This document shows, in pieces, positions 36,461 to 47,367 of a stretch of 64,000 nucleotides of DNA (its first letter is position 1; each line of letters begins with the position of its first letter). A program made the position numbers and the translations under genes. The notes under the pieces were generated by a model. The model saw nothing but the letters and a program-made list of their open reading frames with translations. It made no database searches and was not told the DNA's origin. This stretch comes from Planoprotostelium fungivorum (lineage: Eukaryota > Evosea > Variosea > Cavosteliida > Cavosteliaceae). Location: the NCBI GenBank assembly GCA_003024175.1, contig MDYQ01000081.1, forward strand, positions 1-64,000, given 5' to 3'.

Positions 36461-36601
36461 ATGTCCTTCGATGATGAATCACGTCTCAACTGCCACGAAT
36501 CACTCTGGAACGCCATTTTGAATGATATGGATTTCACTTCCCATCAACCTGAGATAGACAGAAAGTTTCGCCTCCGCGATGAAGAACAGATTGAACTGTA
36601 A
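36461..36601 (+). CDS. Small open frame downstream of RBX1
   Basis: ATG 36461 to TAA 36599-36601 encodes 46 residues (MSFDDESRLNCHESLWN then AILNDMDFTSHQPEID and a charged end, RKFRLRDEEQIEL). Codon use looks coding and the frame is open upstream back to about 36410, so it may instead be the last exon of a gene or an alternative 3' exon of RBX1. No family recognised. The next gene starts only 39 bp after it. Confidence 0.35.
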   Translation: MSFDDESRLNCHESLWNAILNDMDFTSHQPEIDRKFRLRDEEQIEL

Positions 36602-36639
36602 TTTACATCTCATTTTTTCGACACACGCACGACATCAAG

Positions 36640-37906
36640 ATGATGAGAGCCATCCGATTACACCAAGTGGGAGGACCTGAGGTACACTCCGTTTCATATC
36701 TCCTGTGACGGTGGATAGGTCCTCAGGATGGAACATGTGGCTGTACCCAAACCGTCTGTAGGGCAACTATTGGTCCGTAACACTGTCATAGGAGTAAATT
36801 ATATAGACACTTACCATCGAACGGGTCTGTGTGATCCTCTGATGTGTACATCAGCTGATTGGACACAGGAGCGTATCCGATGCCCCTCCCAGCAACCATC
36901 GGAAGAGATGGCGCAGGCATCGTTGAAGAAGTTGGAATGGGAGAGACGTTTGGCTTTAAGAAGGGTGACGTGAAAACATGGCGATCTCTCCGCTGACGTC
37001 AGCAGGCGATCGAGTTGCTTACTGTTCGACACCCTCTGGATCGTATGCAGAGCTATCGACAGTGAATGCGGCTCAGACCGTATTGGTCCCACCTCATCTC
37101 GATGACGAGCACGCCTGCGCCGCCATGATCCAAGGTCTAACCGCTCACGCCTTCGTCAAGGGAGCTTATCACGTGAAAGAAGGATCGAAAGTCTTAGTTC
37201 ATGCGGGTGCGATTATCACCTACCATCACCTCTAAATCATCCAGCGGCGGGTGGTCTGGGCAGACTTCTCGTGCAGTGTTCGAAGAAACTCGGAGCTTAC
37301 GTCATCGGCACCACATCGACCGAAGAGAAGAAGGAGATTGCTTTAGCTGCCGGTTGTGATGAGGTGTGTCCTCTCATTGATCGAAAGCTGAAGACTCCAG
37401 GTGATATTGTATTCAGAGAAGAATTTCGTGGAAGAGACGAAGAGGATCACGATGGGAAGAGGAGTCGATGTTGTCTACGACTCGGTTGGGAAGGACACCC
37501 TTCTTGGAAGTTTAGACTGCCTCACTCGACGTGGATGCCTCGTCGCCTGCGGTAATGCGAGTGGTAAGCCTGCACCGTTAGAACTGGGTCTCTTGTCTGC
37601 GAAAGGTGAGATGATGTTTTAATCACGAGATGGACATCTCATCTTCCATCAGGCTCCCTCTCCGTCACTCGCCCAACTTTAAATGACTTTATCGTCACTC
37701 GTCCAGAGTTCGAAGAGAGAGTCAACGAAGTCTTTCGTTGGATTCAAGAAGATAAGATGAAGTTGAAGGTGATGCAACCGATATTCAAGTTGGAAGATGC
37801 CCAAGAGGCCCACCGCTTTATAGAAGGTGAGAGCGAAGAGAAGAAGAGACGACTGATGAGAACAGCGAGAAAGTCAGTTGGGAAGGTCCTCATGCGATTG
37901 GAATAA
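36640..37906 (+). CDS. Quinone oxidoreductase (zeta-crystallin type, MDR superfamily)
   Basis: NADPH-dependent, zinc-independent reductase. The start is MMRAIRLHQVGGPE (ATG 36640; the second Met is equally possible). The GroES-like half has VGVNYIDTYHRTGLC-type sequence (IGVNYIDTYHRTG), PATIGRDGAGIVEEVG and GDRVAY. The substrate/cofactor region is AAMIQGLTAHAF, then VLVHAG with the Rossmann loop AAGGLGRLLVQ across an intron. Next come YVIGTTSTEEKKE, GVDVVYDSVGKDT and CGNASG, then TRPTLNDFIVTR and GKVLMRLE. The missing Cys/His zinc ligands fit QOR. TAA 37904-37906 overlaps AATAAA. It converges on Spg1 with a gap of about 90 bp. Confidence 0.9.
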
Positions 37907-37995
37907 AGAGATGGTTCTACAAATGGAGATTTATATGAACCAGAAGACGTATTTCGCTCATCATGTGAACATACAAATGATTCAGAAGAGAGACA

Positions 37996-38935
37996 TCAGC
38001 TGAGATTTTGGTATTCCAAGATGGGCTCTCCCACTTTGATGATTTCGGGGATGGTGCAGCTGAGGTCGAACGCCTTTGATAAGACGATCTTGAAGATCTT
38101 CTGCACATTGATCGAGTGTGATGTCGAGCAGAAGATGAGAGGTGCCTTCATGGCCTTGGCAAATTTACGTGCCTGTGTGTGTTAGACGTGTCGCCGTTCG
38201 ACTTGCCTCTTTACCTGTTTCGTAATTTCCTCTTGCTCTTCCGCTGGTAAATTGGCAAAGAAATCGTATTTCGTGCCGATCAGGAAGGGAATGGCAGTCT
38301 GCATCATGTCACATGGGAGGATGGAGGAGAGGGGATTCACCTTGTTGAAACCTCTGGCCTGTCTGTACCATTCTTTGATGCTGTTTAACGTGGACTTTCT
38401 CGACAGATCGAACATGAACAAGATGGCGACGGCGTCGTTACAGACGAGAGGAAGCATGTTGACAAACTCTCTCTGTCCTCCGAGATCCCAAATGGAGAAG
38501 GTGATTTCAGTTCCTTTGATAGAGATGGTCTTTTCCATAAAGTTGACTCCTGCATGTTTCCTTCAATTCGAGAGCGGCATGGACGGATGGAATGTATGGA
38601 AGGTGTTGTAGATATGCACATGTGATATGTTGAGCTACGCACCGAGAGTCTGAATATAATCTTCGTCGAACGTGCCCTCCACGTATTTGACCATGAGTGA
38701 AGTCTTTCCGATCTGAGAATCGCCAACCATTCCGACTTTGACCACAACACTGTTCTTCTTACCCTCCCCAGCCTTCAACTCATCAATCCATTTGTCGTCG
38801 TCATACGAGCAGTTCCTCTGTTGGAGGAGTCTCTTACCTTTCCCGATCCAGTATACTCTCCGTCGCCAGACATGATGAAGAACGGTAACCGAGAGTGCCC
38901 TATCCTCGCTTCAGTATCATTCTGATCGCCCATCT
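37996..38935 (-). CDS. spg1: Spg1/Tem1-family GTPase (septum-promoting)
   Basis: Ras-like GTPase that triggers septation or cytokinesis signalling in fungi (family knowledge). P-loop [17 protein letters not shown], then [13 protein letters not shown] and [15 protein letters not shown]. Switch II is [20 protein letters not shown]4 is GTKYD and the end is [16 protein letters not shown]. These blocks match Spg1 and Tem1 more closely than Rab or Ras. No C-terminal prenylation Cys is seen, as in Spg1. ATG 38935 ([14 protein letters not shown]) is preferred; an in-frame ATG at 38873 ([12 protein letters not shown]) is an alternative. Exons join across at least four short introns; the stop is at 37996-37998. 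Transcribed divergently from the Rab escort protein gene, about 270 bp away. Confidence 0.93.
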
Positions 38936-39208
38936 TCTCATATTCTATATAAATGGCCCGCGCTTCGCAACATATAAACATCTCTCAATCATCCGAGAGC
39001 GCAGGCGATAGAGCTGAAGACGTGGATAACCCACCTACCTGCAAAGTGTCTGCCTCTTTCTAAAGTAGTATCTCCGCAGATGAGGAGAGCACGAGTGATG
39101 GGTGGTCGACAGGGAGAACCTTGGGCAGCTGTCGACGTATTATAAAATTCGTTTTCCCTCTTTCCGTTGTAGAACCATCGGCAACACAGCAACGTCGCCA
39201 AAGACAAG

Positions 39209-41389
39209 ATGGAGGAGAACAGAGACAAATGGTTGGATGATACTCATTATGATGTCATTCTATTGGGTACGGGTATGGTAGAATCTGTGCTCGCAGGGTG
39301 ATGAGAACATGATGGATGTGATCGTGTTGACTGAGAGGAACAGAGCGGTGGCTCGTGTCGGAAAGAAGATACTTCACCTCGATGCGAATGATTTCTATGG
39401 ATTTCAGTATTCAAGTTTCAATTTTGTTGGATTAGAAGAGCTGATCGAATCACAAAAACACGGGGAAGACGAAGAGGATAACGAATGGTGTGAGTTACAT
39501 CACGATGCTGAATCGCTTGATGATTGAAGGATGTTTCAGCCGTTTCACCGAAGAGAGGACAAGTTGAATTGAAGAATGCAGAGAGTCGATTGTATCCGTT
39601 ATATAAATACGTCAAGAAGCAGAAGACCGTCGAGAAGGAGATTCCATCTTCATCGTCCGACACTTCGCATGAGAATACGACCGAAGATCTCAATGCACAG
39701 AACGAGAGGTGATTCTCACACAAATTCCATCGACAACTTCACATCCCATATATAAGAACATCACGATGGGTAACCAACCACAGCAACCCAACTCCTGTAG
39801 AGCCCTCGGAAAAAACAGAAGAAGAGAAGAGAGAGGAAGAACCAAAGGAGGAGAAAAAGATGGTGTCCGAGATCATCGAAGTGGAAGAGTTGGTCGATGG
39901 CAATGAGATGGAGAAGAAGTCGAGACACTTCAACATCGATCTGTCGCCCAAATATCTCTACGCTTCGGGAGAGGAAGTGAAGAACATCGTGTTGGCTAAG
40001 GCAACGACCTACCTGGAGTACAAGAGCTGTGATGCAATGTACACACTCTACGAATCTCGCATCCAGCCGGTGAGTCTTCTCTTCTATGACAATGAGAACA
40101 GATGATCACGATGATGATGTTCATCACATCACCATACTGTATGCTACAATGTGAACTGGAATAGGTACCTTGCTCGAAGGCAGACATCTTCAACTTGAAA
40201 TACGCCAGTCTACTAGAGAAGCGCTCCTTAGGTAAATTCTTGGAATACGTACAGAAGGAAGAGAACCTCGCCTCCATCGACGTGACTCAACCCTTCCTCT
40301 CCCTCTTAAAGTCCCAAGGCCTGAACGACAAATTGATCTCCATCATCATGTACTCCATCACTTTCGCTCCCTTCCACCAGAACAGAGGTGAGAGATTGTC
40401 CTTCCTCTCAGCAGAGGATGACAGTACACAGAGACGATGACGAGTGAAGAGGGAATCCATCGAATCAAACTGACGGTAGCATCCATCGGAAAATACGGCA
40501 GGACACCCTTCCTCGTTCAGATGTACGGTATCAGCGAGCTACCCCAAGCCTTCTGCAGGTGATCTACAACCTGCCAGGTTCACACTGAACGGAGTAGGAT
40601 AGCGGCGGTGTACGGAGGCATGTACATATTGAGGCGATCTGTGAGGAAGCTATTATTAGACGAGAGGGGAGACTACAGAGGCATTGTAGACACGGAGGGC
40701 CAGACGTTGACCAGCGATCGATTCGTAGCCAACCTCTCTTACTTCCCCAAGTATCAGAAGCCAATCCGGTGGGATGGCTCGTTGTAGATCGTCGAATTCT
40801 GATGAGGCAGGTACCTGTCGAGGGCGGTCATCGTGACCGATCGGAGCGTTGTAGATGGACAAGAGAATGTCATCTTGACAGTTCCACCCAAATCCGAGGA
40901 GAATCCGATCCTCTTCATGCAGAACGGCCCGGACATCAACGTCACCTCTTCCGATCGATGTGAGGATATTCATGGTGTCTCTCATGTCTCATGTTCTACC
41001 AGATATCGTCCATTTGACCTGCCACTCTGTGTATACCGCGAGGGAAGACTTGGATGGTGTTGTAGATCAGTTCTTCCATCGATCTACAACGGAAGGTGAA
41101 CGGAGTTTATCTTCGTGGCTGATTGTAGATAGAGCCCAGTCACGCTGAGAAGCCTTCCATGTGTTACGTTGCCTACTTCAATCTGCCCGTGTACGCCAGA
41201 GACCACTCACTGAATCTTCCCGGAAATTTCTACTTGACGGACGACTCGGAGGCGGGAGGGGTGGGGTGTGGAGAGTTGTTCAGACAGGCTGAGAAACTCT
41301 TCCACACCTTCTATCCTTCTCTGCCCTTCCTCACTGTACCTGAAGAGGAGGTGAATGCACAATACACTTCAACATCTAAAGAAGAATAG
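39209..41389 (+). CDS. CHM: Rab escort protein (REP/CHM, GDI superfamily)
   Basis: Presents newly made Rab GTPases to geranylgeranyl transferase II (family knowledge). The start MEENRDKWLDDTHYD (ATG 39209) leads into the FAD-type fold VILLGTGMVESVLAG. Across an intron follow VGKKILHLDANDFYG and YSSFNF. A long Glu/Lys-rich insert (about 39525-39900) is typical of REP rather than GDI. Then RHFNIDLSPKYLYASG, YLEYKSCDAMYTLYE, YGISELPQAFC, AAVYGGMYILRRS and ANLSYFP. C-terminal part: YLSRAVIVTDRSVVDG and HLTCHSVYTAREDL. The last exon ends TSTSKEE at TAG 41387-41389. Three of the introns are about 35-41 nt. The reading frame after the TAG stays open for 30 more codons of Glu/Lys-rich sequence (see findings). 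Confidence 0.85.
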
Positions 41390-41790
41390 GAAGAGAAGAA
41401 AGAAGAGGAGAAGGAAGAAGAGAAGAAGGAAGAGGAGAAGGAAGAGCAGGATAAAGAAGAGCAGGAGAAGGAAGAGAGATAAGCGATGTCTATAAACTGG
41501 CCAATGAGATGTTGTTACGACGACTGTGCTGAAATAAATACGATATCCTTATCGAAATGAGGGAGCATTGACATCAGCACTGGGAACACCTTCAGTTCGC
41601 TTGATGGGGCGACCGCCTTCGCTTCACAAGACGAAAGGTGCACCTCAAGAGCGAATGATGTGTCTAATTCACCGCGATATGACTCCTCACCTCGATGGAA
41701 CGGCAGCAGCGTGTCACAGAATTGATCCGTCACTGTCCATAAACCCCCGAAGCGGCTCAGGGAGGGAAGAGATCATTCTCTAGTCGCAGC
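41390..41790. other. Glu/Lys-coding extension after a stop, then intergenic DNA
   Basis: 41390-41482 continues the Rab escort protein frame after its TAG as an uninterrupted Glu/Lys/Gln-coding stretch to TAA 41480-41482. The remainder up to the PA14 gene has no supported feature. Confidence 0.4.
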
Positions 41791-44700
41791 ATGAAGGTGT
41801 ACCTCTTGGTCATCGCTTGCATCTTGGCCAACGCTGTCGCACAGACACCCGCTCCGAGTGAGTCTGAGCTCCATCTCCTCTTCTCATGCAGCTTACAGGC
41901 ACTCTGACGCTGCAAGCTCAGTTTAGAGATGTCTGGCCTTGTTCGAACGCGAAATATTGCGGTCAATTTTTAGATCCTTTCAACTGCACGAAGCAGGGCT
42001 ATCGATGCCATCCCGATTTTGAGAGATACCTCGGAGATGACAGAGGAATCCCCCAGACCAACTTGGGCAAAGACAACCTGCCCGTCTTCGATGCCGCCGG
42101 AAATCATCCTTCCATCACCAACTCGGACACCTTCTATGCATTCTACCACGACCTGTGAGGCTGCTGCACTCTCGCGGTCTGTTAAGCTGACTCCATCAGA
42201 TGGCCAAATGGAACTGCCACGGGTTACACAATATACATTCCAAAGAACATCACTCTATCTCAGATGAATCCGGGATGCAATACAACAGCCAGTCCAGGTT
42301 GGTACCACCTCACCTAGAGATCCGATAGGCCGCACACGATACATTCTATCACAGAATGGCAGTTGATGTCTCACAGGTTGTGACCGCATCTACCAGGGTG
42401 TTTATCCCGAGTTCTTTCAAATCGATGGACTAGGTTTCGGGTAGGTTCATCATGGACGATGTCCTTCTTCCAACTGATCCGCGATAGAGAGTACGCGAAT
42501 GACGATGGAGGCCGATACGGACACAATTTCGGCTTCACCATGATGGTGTCTAACATCTTCCAATACAACGGAGGAGAGATCTTCTCCTTCACTGGAGATG
42601 ATGACGTCTGGTGAGTCCATCATCTCATCATCACTTCCATCGTGATGAACGTTCGATAGGGTGTTCATCAACAACAAATTGGTCCTCGATCTCGTGAGTC
42701 CCCCTCGTGTGACGTAATCTGACGTCATCAGGGAGGAATTCACCAGGCCGAGTCTCAATCGATCAACATCGACCAGTTGGGCCTCACCAAGGGAAGAGGA
42801 TATGACTTCAGAGTGTTCTACAACGAGAGAATGACTATCAAGTCCACATTGTGAGTGATCTCACATCTCTCCTTCTCACCCCGACAGCAACATGATCACC
42901 AGTTTGGCGCTCCAGTGTCCTTACTACGACCACTGCAGTGAGTCACCCTCCATTTTATTTCATATTATTCTCTAACTACAACGTTGTAGACGTCTGCGGA
43001 GGTGACGGTCAGTCTTGCTGCACGAACTGCAAGGCGAGAACTCTCTGTGAGAAGGCAGCTTGCAACGTGGCCTCACCCGATTGTGTCTACACACCCATCG
43101 AGTGCGACACATCGAGAGACAACAAGTGCTACACCACCTCCTGCTCTTCCTCCCTCGGCTGTCAGCAGACTGCCACTGTCTGTGACGATGGTAACCCCTG
43201 CACCTCCAACCTGTAAATTCGACGAAATTTCGCGCCGGACTGACTCGTTGTAGATGCTCGAATGCCACCGGATGTTATTTCCCTCAAATGTCAGACAACA
43301 AGGTTTGCACGACCGACACGTGCACTTCCACTGGAATGAAATACACCGACAAGTGCAACATGGTGTCTGACAAGTGTACCGAGAGGTAGAGCCACTTATA
43401 ATCGCATCTTCTCAACATGTTCAGGGGTTGCGATGGCAACGGAAACTGTTACTCGAAGACTCTGGTCTCGTGCGCGGACACGACTTGTCAAATCAACGGA
43501 GTGTGCAACCCCAACACGGGTGCCTGCACCTACACCCCCCGCTCTTGTCCCTCCACCGACAACTGCAGGGTGAGTCGATGACGTCATCACACGTCATCAT
43601 TCTCTCACAGAAGAACTACCACTGCGACAACACCTACGGTTGTGTCTCCGATCCCGTAGTCTGCCCCGCCAGTGCCAGCTGTACGTCGTATAGCTGTAGC
43701 CCCAACAACGGATCTTGCACTCCCGCTTTCGCTCCTTCTGCCACCTGCAAGGCCTGTCCTTCCAATTGTACCTCTGACGCCTGCACGACTCGTTCCTGCG
43801 ATTTCACCACCGGAAAATGTATTGAGACGAAGGTCTGCCCGGATCTGAACAAGTGCACGCCCCAAAATTGCAACATCAACAACGGACAGTGCACTGTGAG
43901 TTTGTCTGTTTCATCGAAATTGGAGTTGAATATCACGACTGACGCACCGCAGCCGGCACCCATCGCTTGTGTTACGACTGATCCCTGCCATCCTCTCAAT
44001 TGCTCCCTCGACACTGGAAAATGCGCCGCGCTGACGAACGTCTGCGACGACAAGAACTTGTGCACGACGGACACGTGCTCCGTTCAGAACGGAAAGGCTG
44101 TCTGCAGCAACCAACTCACCTGCCCCACTTCCTTCTGTAACTCCACCACTTGCAATCCCGCCACCGGTCAGTGTACTTACACCCCCGCCGATTGTAATTC
44201 GGGCAACTTGTGCAGCATCGGTGAGTCTACCTCCATCATCGTACAGAGAAGGTGACTCCGTTCAGGTTTCTGCAACAAGACGTCCGATTCGTGTGCGTAC
44301 AACCCCGTAGTCTGTGACGATGGTCTGGCCTGCACCGATGATACTTGCAATTCTACCACCGGTACCTGCAGTTTCACCAACAACTGTGACGACAACAGCA
44401 TCTGCACGGACGACACTTGTGATCGCGTGACGGGCAACTGTACCTTCACCGATCTCCCCACACCCACCAACGCTTCCAACTTGTGCCAACTCTTCTTCTG
44501 CGATCGAGTGCTGGGAAATCAGAGCACACCCTTGGCCTGTTATCCCACAGACTCTTGCCATTGCAATCCCGCAGTGGGTGAGAACGAAGACAAAATGAAG
44601 ACAGACATTGACTCGAGACAGGTTGTGAGTGTAAGAATGGTCTGACGGTGGGAGCTATCGCAGGTATCACCGCAGGAGCCATCGCAGGTATCGCTGTGGG

Positions 44701-44854
44701 AGGTGCGGCAGGTGCGGCCGTTCTTGGATTTGGAGCGAAGAAGGGATACGATATGTTCGTGTCTGACGCCATCTCTGCCGGAGGCATTCAGAACAATCCT
44801 CTTCACGTTCCAGCGGCCAGTGGAAGTGAAAATCCCATGTACGAAATGACATAG
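41791..44854 (+). CDS. Secreted/membrane PA14 (fibro-slime) domain Cys-rich protein
   Basis: Signal peptide MKVYLLVIACILANAVAQ (ATG 41791). The PA14/fibro-slime domain (about 41900-42920) has the hallmark FSFTGDDDVW followed across an intron by VFINNKLVLDLGGIH, with RVFYNERMT near its end. From about 42990 to 44570 there are many Cys-rich repeats of the form C-D-D-G/K-N-x-C-T-x-D-x-C, as in Dictyostelium prespore and slime-sheath proteins. The C-terminus has a Gly/Ala-rich transmembrane segment (VGAIAGITAGAIAGIAVGG) and a short tail ending NPMYEMT at 44852-44854. It is probably a cell-surface or matrix glycoprotein; PA14 domains often bind carbohydrate. At least twelve short introns. It ends 65 bp from the convergent carboxylesterase. 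Confidence 0.9.
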
Positions 44855-44919
44855 AGGCACAATCGCCTCCTTGTAATAGATAATAAGAGATATCCACGTG
44901 TCGATTACACTTCCTCTCT

Positions 44920-47234
44920 TTATCTTCCCAATTGGTTCAAGTTGGAGTTTACAAAGTGGACTTGCTCGATCCTGTAGTCATCAGCAGCCATGTACGTTCC
45001 GTTGTTACTGAATCGAATCTGTCTTCTATCTCTCACATCAAACTGCTCCCACACAGTGTCTGTCTCTCGGTCAGCTGATACATCCACCTTACCACACAGG
45101 CTCACCCTTTGGTGCACCACTGTTGGGGTCTTGTCCGTTGATGAAGGAGATCCAGTAGCCAGTGAGATCGGGGTTGATCTTGTTTGACCATTGAAAGACG
45201 GAGGCCAGCTCGTCGGCGTGCTTGACGCCCATGTATGAGGTACCGTTGATGAGCTCGGGGTGGGTGACGTAATCGAAGAGGTAAGTCCAGACGGGGACGC
45301 TCTTCTCTGATGCTTGTTCTACCATAAATCTGCCAACGTTAGTGATCGTGTGGTGATGGTGATCTCGCGATGATGATCGTGCGACGGATCGTGCGATGAG
45401 TCACGATGCAATGATGCTGCACCTTCTAGCTGAGACGAATACGAGATCACCAAAGATGGAGGAAGCTCTCTTGTACTCTTCACTGTAGTACGTTCGATTA
45501 CCCGTACCATAAGGTGATCCCACAGCGGGATCGTTGGGGTACAACTGCCTGTTCACTTTCACGAAATGTGGCGGGAAAATAAAACTCACAGCCATCTCTT
45601 CCTCTGCACGGAAGTGAGAGATCCACCGTAGATCTTCAAGATGCTGGAGATCTGTTGGTCCGTCTGAAAAGCGTTCACCGAACGATTCACAAACAGTGTA
45701 CCCTCATCTAAGTTCTCCCCTGTTTTCATATCAACAGAGGTGAAGAGGTGGAACGTGAAATTTTGTTGAAATTCACCGATGAGAAGGGGGACGTGAGAGT
45801 ACAATCCGGATTTGATGAGAGTGCTGGGACGGCTGGGGATGAAGTCTTTGTCTACAACGGGGGAGTACAGACTGTCTGATCTCTGGCCCCAGAAGTTGAC
45901 CGTGCTTCTCACGGCCTCGATGAATCTACCACCTTCAGTATCACGTACGATGCGATCGTCGTCACGATCGCGATCGATCATGTGATCATGATCGGGGATG
46001 TGATGTCGTCGCCTCACTTTTCAAAGGGAGAGAACTGGAGGCACTTGAAGGGATCGTTCTTGCCGAAACAATCGGTCGCGTTGATCATGAAATCGTAGGC
46101 AGATTGTGTCCTCTTGAATGGAGGTACGGACAGACTCGTAGGTCCTCCTGATTCCATGATGGCGGAACGAAACAATCCAGTGTCTACCATTTCGTGTCAG
46201 ACACGGTGATCATCTCCCAACGTCATCGTGATGTGATGAAGTGACGGCACCTTTCTTGTTTCCATAAGCGGTGACGTGTAATCCGATGGATATCGCTCCC
46301 GCGCTCTCTCCCATCAGCGTCACCTGTCTCGAGTCAGACGTGCATCGTCCATCCATCGTGATGACATGGAAGGTGAGACGTGTCTTCACCTTTGTGGAGT
46401 CTCCCCCGAAGAAAGAGATGTACTTCTGGACCCACTTGATGGCCAGCCGCTGATCTTTCAAACCCAAATTCAAGACGTTGCGCGCCGCCATGTCTTCAGA
46501 GGACAGGAAACCGAAACCATTTAGACGATAGTTCATAGCAACGAAGATGATGGGCTCTTGTGAGTTGATGGAATGATTGACGAATCGGGTCGGCTCATAG
46601 ATGTCGATCTGTGATGAATGTCAAAAGTGAGACGTGAGGTAGGTGATCACTCTTCCGTCGGTGAATGAGCCCTAATCAAAGTTAATGGATGGGAGATGGC
46701 TTTCTCGTAACTCACGCCGTAGATCCAGATGGCCACGGGCAGATTGTCACCTGATTGAGTGCCCTCTGGAAGGGCGATGTCTAATACGAGACAACTGTGT
46801 GACGTCAGTCTTCAGATTGCATGAATGTGTACTTGTTTTCGTCAGCGTTAGCGTCACTTCCTCTGAGCTGCGGGCAGATCGGTCCGTGAGCGGTACCATT
46901 GTGAAATGGTTGCTTCGAAGCGGGCTGACGATGTCAATCAGCTCGAGAGAATGAAAAGACAGTCACCAGCACGCCCTCTACGAATCGTTGAGTAGGGCCG
47001 TCAGTGTAGGGTATTCCCAAGAATCGAGTCACTCCTCCCACCGTGAACCCTCCAATCTAATCGGTAATTGAATCACTGAACGTCAAGTGAGATCTCACCG
47101 ATCGATATGGAAGTTGTATCACGGGCTGATTCTGCAGGAATTGAGTCGATCATTTCACCCTAAGACTCCACCTCTTCTTGACTGTGAACGTGCAGAATAG
47201 AAGAGACGAACAGTAGAGCGATTAGAATCTTCAT
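44920..47234 (-). CDS. Secreted type-B carboxylesterase (cholinesterase family)
   Basis: Signal peptide MKILIALLFVSSILHVHSQ (ATG 47234). Conserved blocks follow in order: FLGIPYTDGPTQRF, CLVLDIALPEGTQSG, VAMNYRLNGFGFL, NLGLKDQRLAIKWVQKYISF, the nucleophile elbow GESAGAIS, RSAIMESGGPTS, and NLDEGTLFV carrying the acid residue. The His is in YMGVKHADELASVF. These give a complete Ser-Glu-His triad. The protein ends NSNLNQLGR at 44920-44922. Esterases of this family are abundant in social amoebae, both secreted and crystal-protein-like. Exons are joined by short introns; borders near 46600-46900 and 45900-46200 are approximate. Confidence 0.9.
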
Positions 47235-47367
47235 GGTGTCTCGTCTCGTCTTTGAAATGCCAACCGGGGCAATTCAGAAAAGTGGGTGAAGTTTCTTCAT
47301 CAGAACCTTGTCGTTGTCCATCATCTCAACAGCCATCTGCGACGCAGTAATATCACATAGTCGTTTA

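Noticed and set aside
39209-41389. Rab GDP-dissociation inhibitor (GDI)
   Set aside because: The Glu/Lys-rich insertion and the YSSFNF-type segment fit REP/CHM better than the compact GDI.
41399-41482. Simple GA microsatellite after the Rab escort protein
   Set aside because: The stretch keeps a single open frame in register with the preceding gene, so it was recorded as a coding-like extension rather than a plain microsatellite.
43396-44561. Gly/Val/Arg-rich minus-strand frames opposite the PA14 gene
   Set aside because: Antisense of Cys/Asn/Thr-rich coding repeats; the plus strand has the signal peptide, PA14 motifs and consistent splicing.
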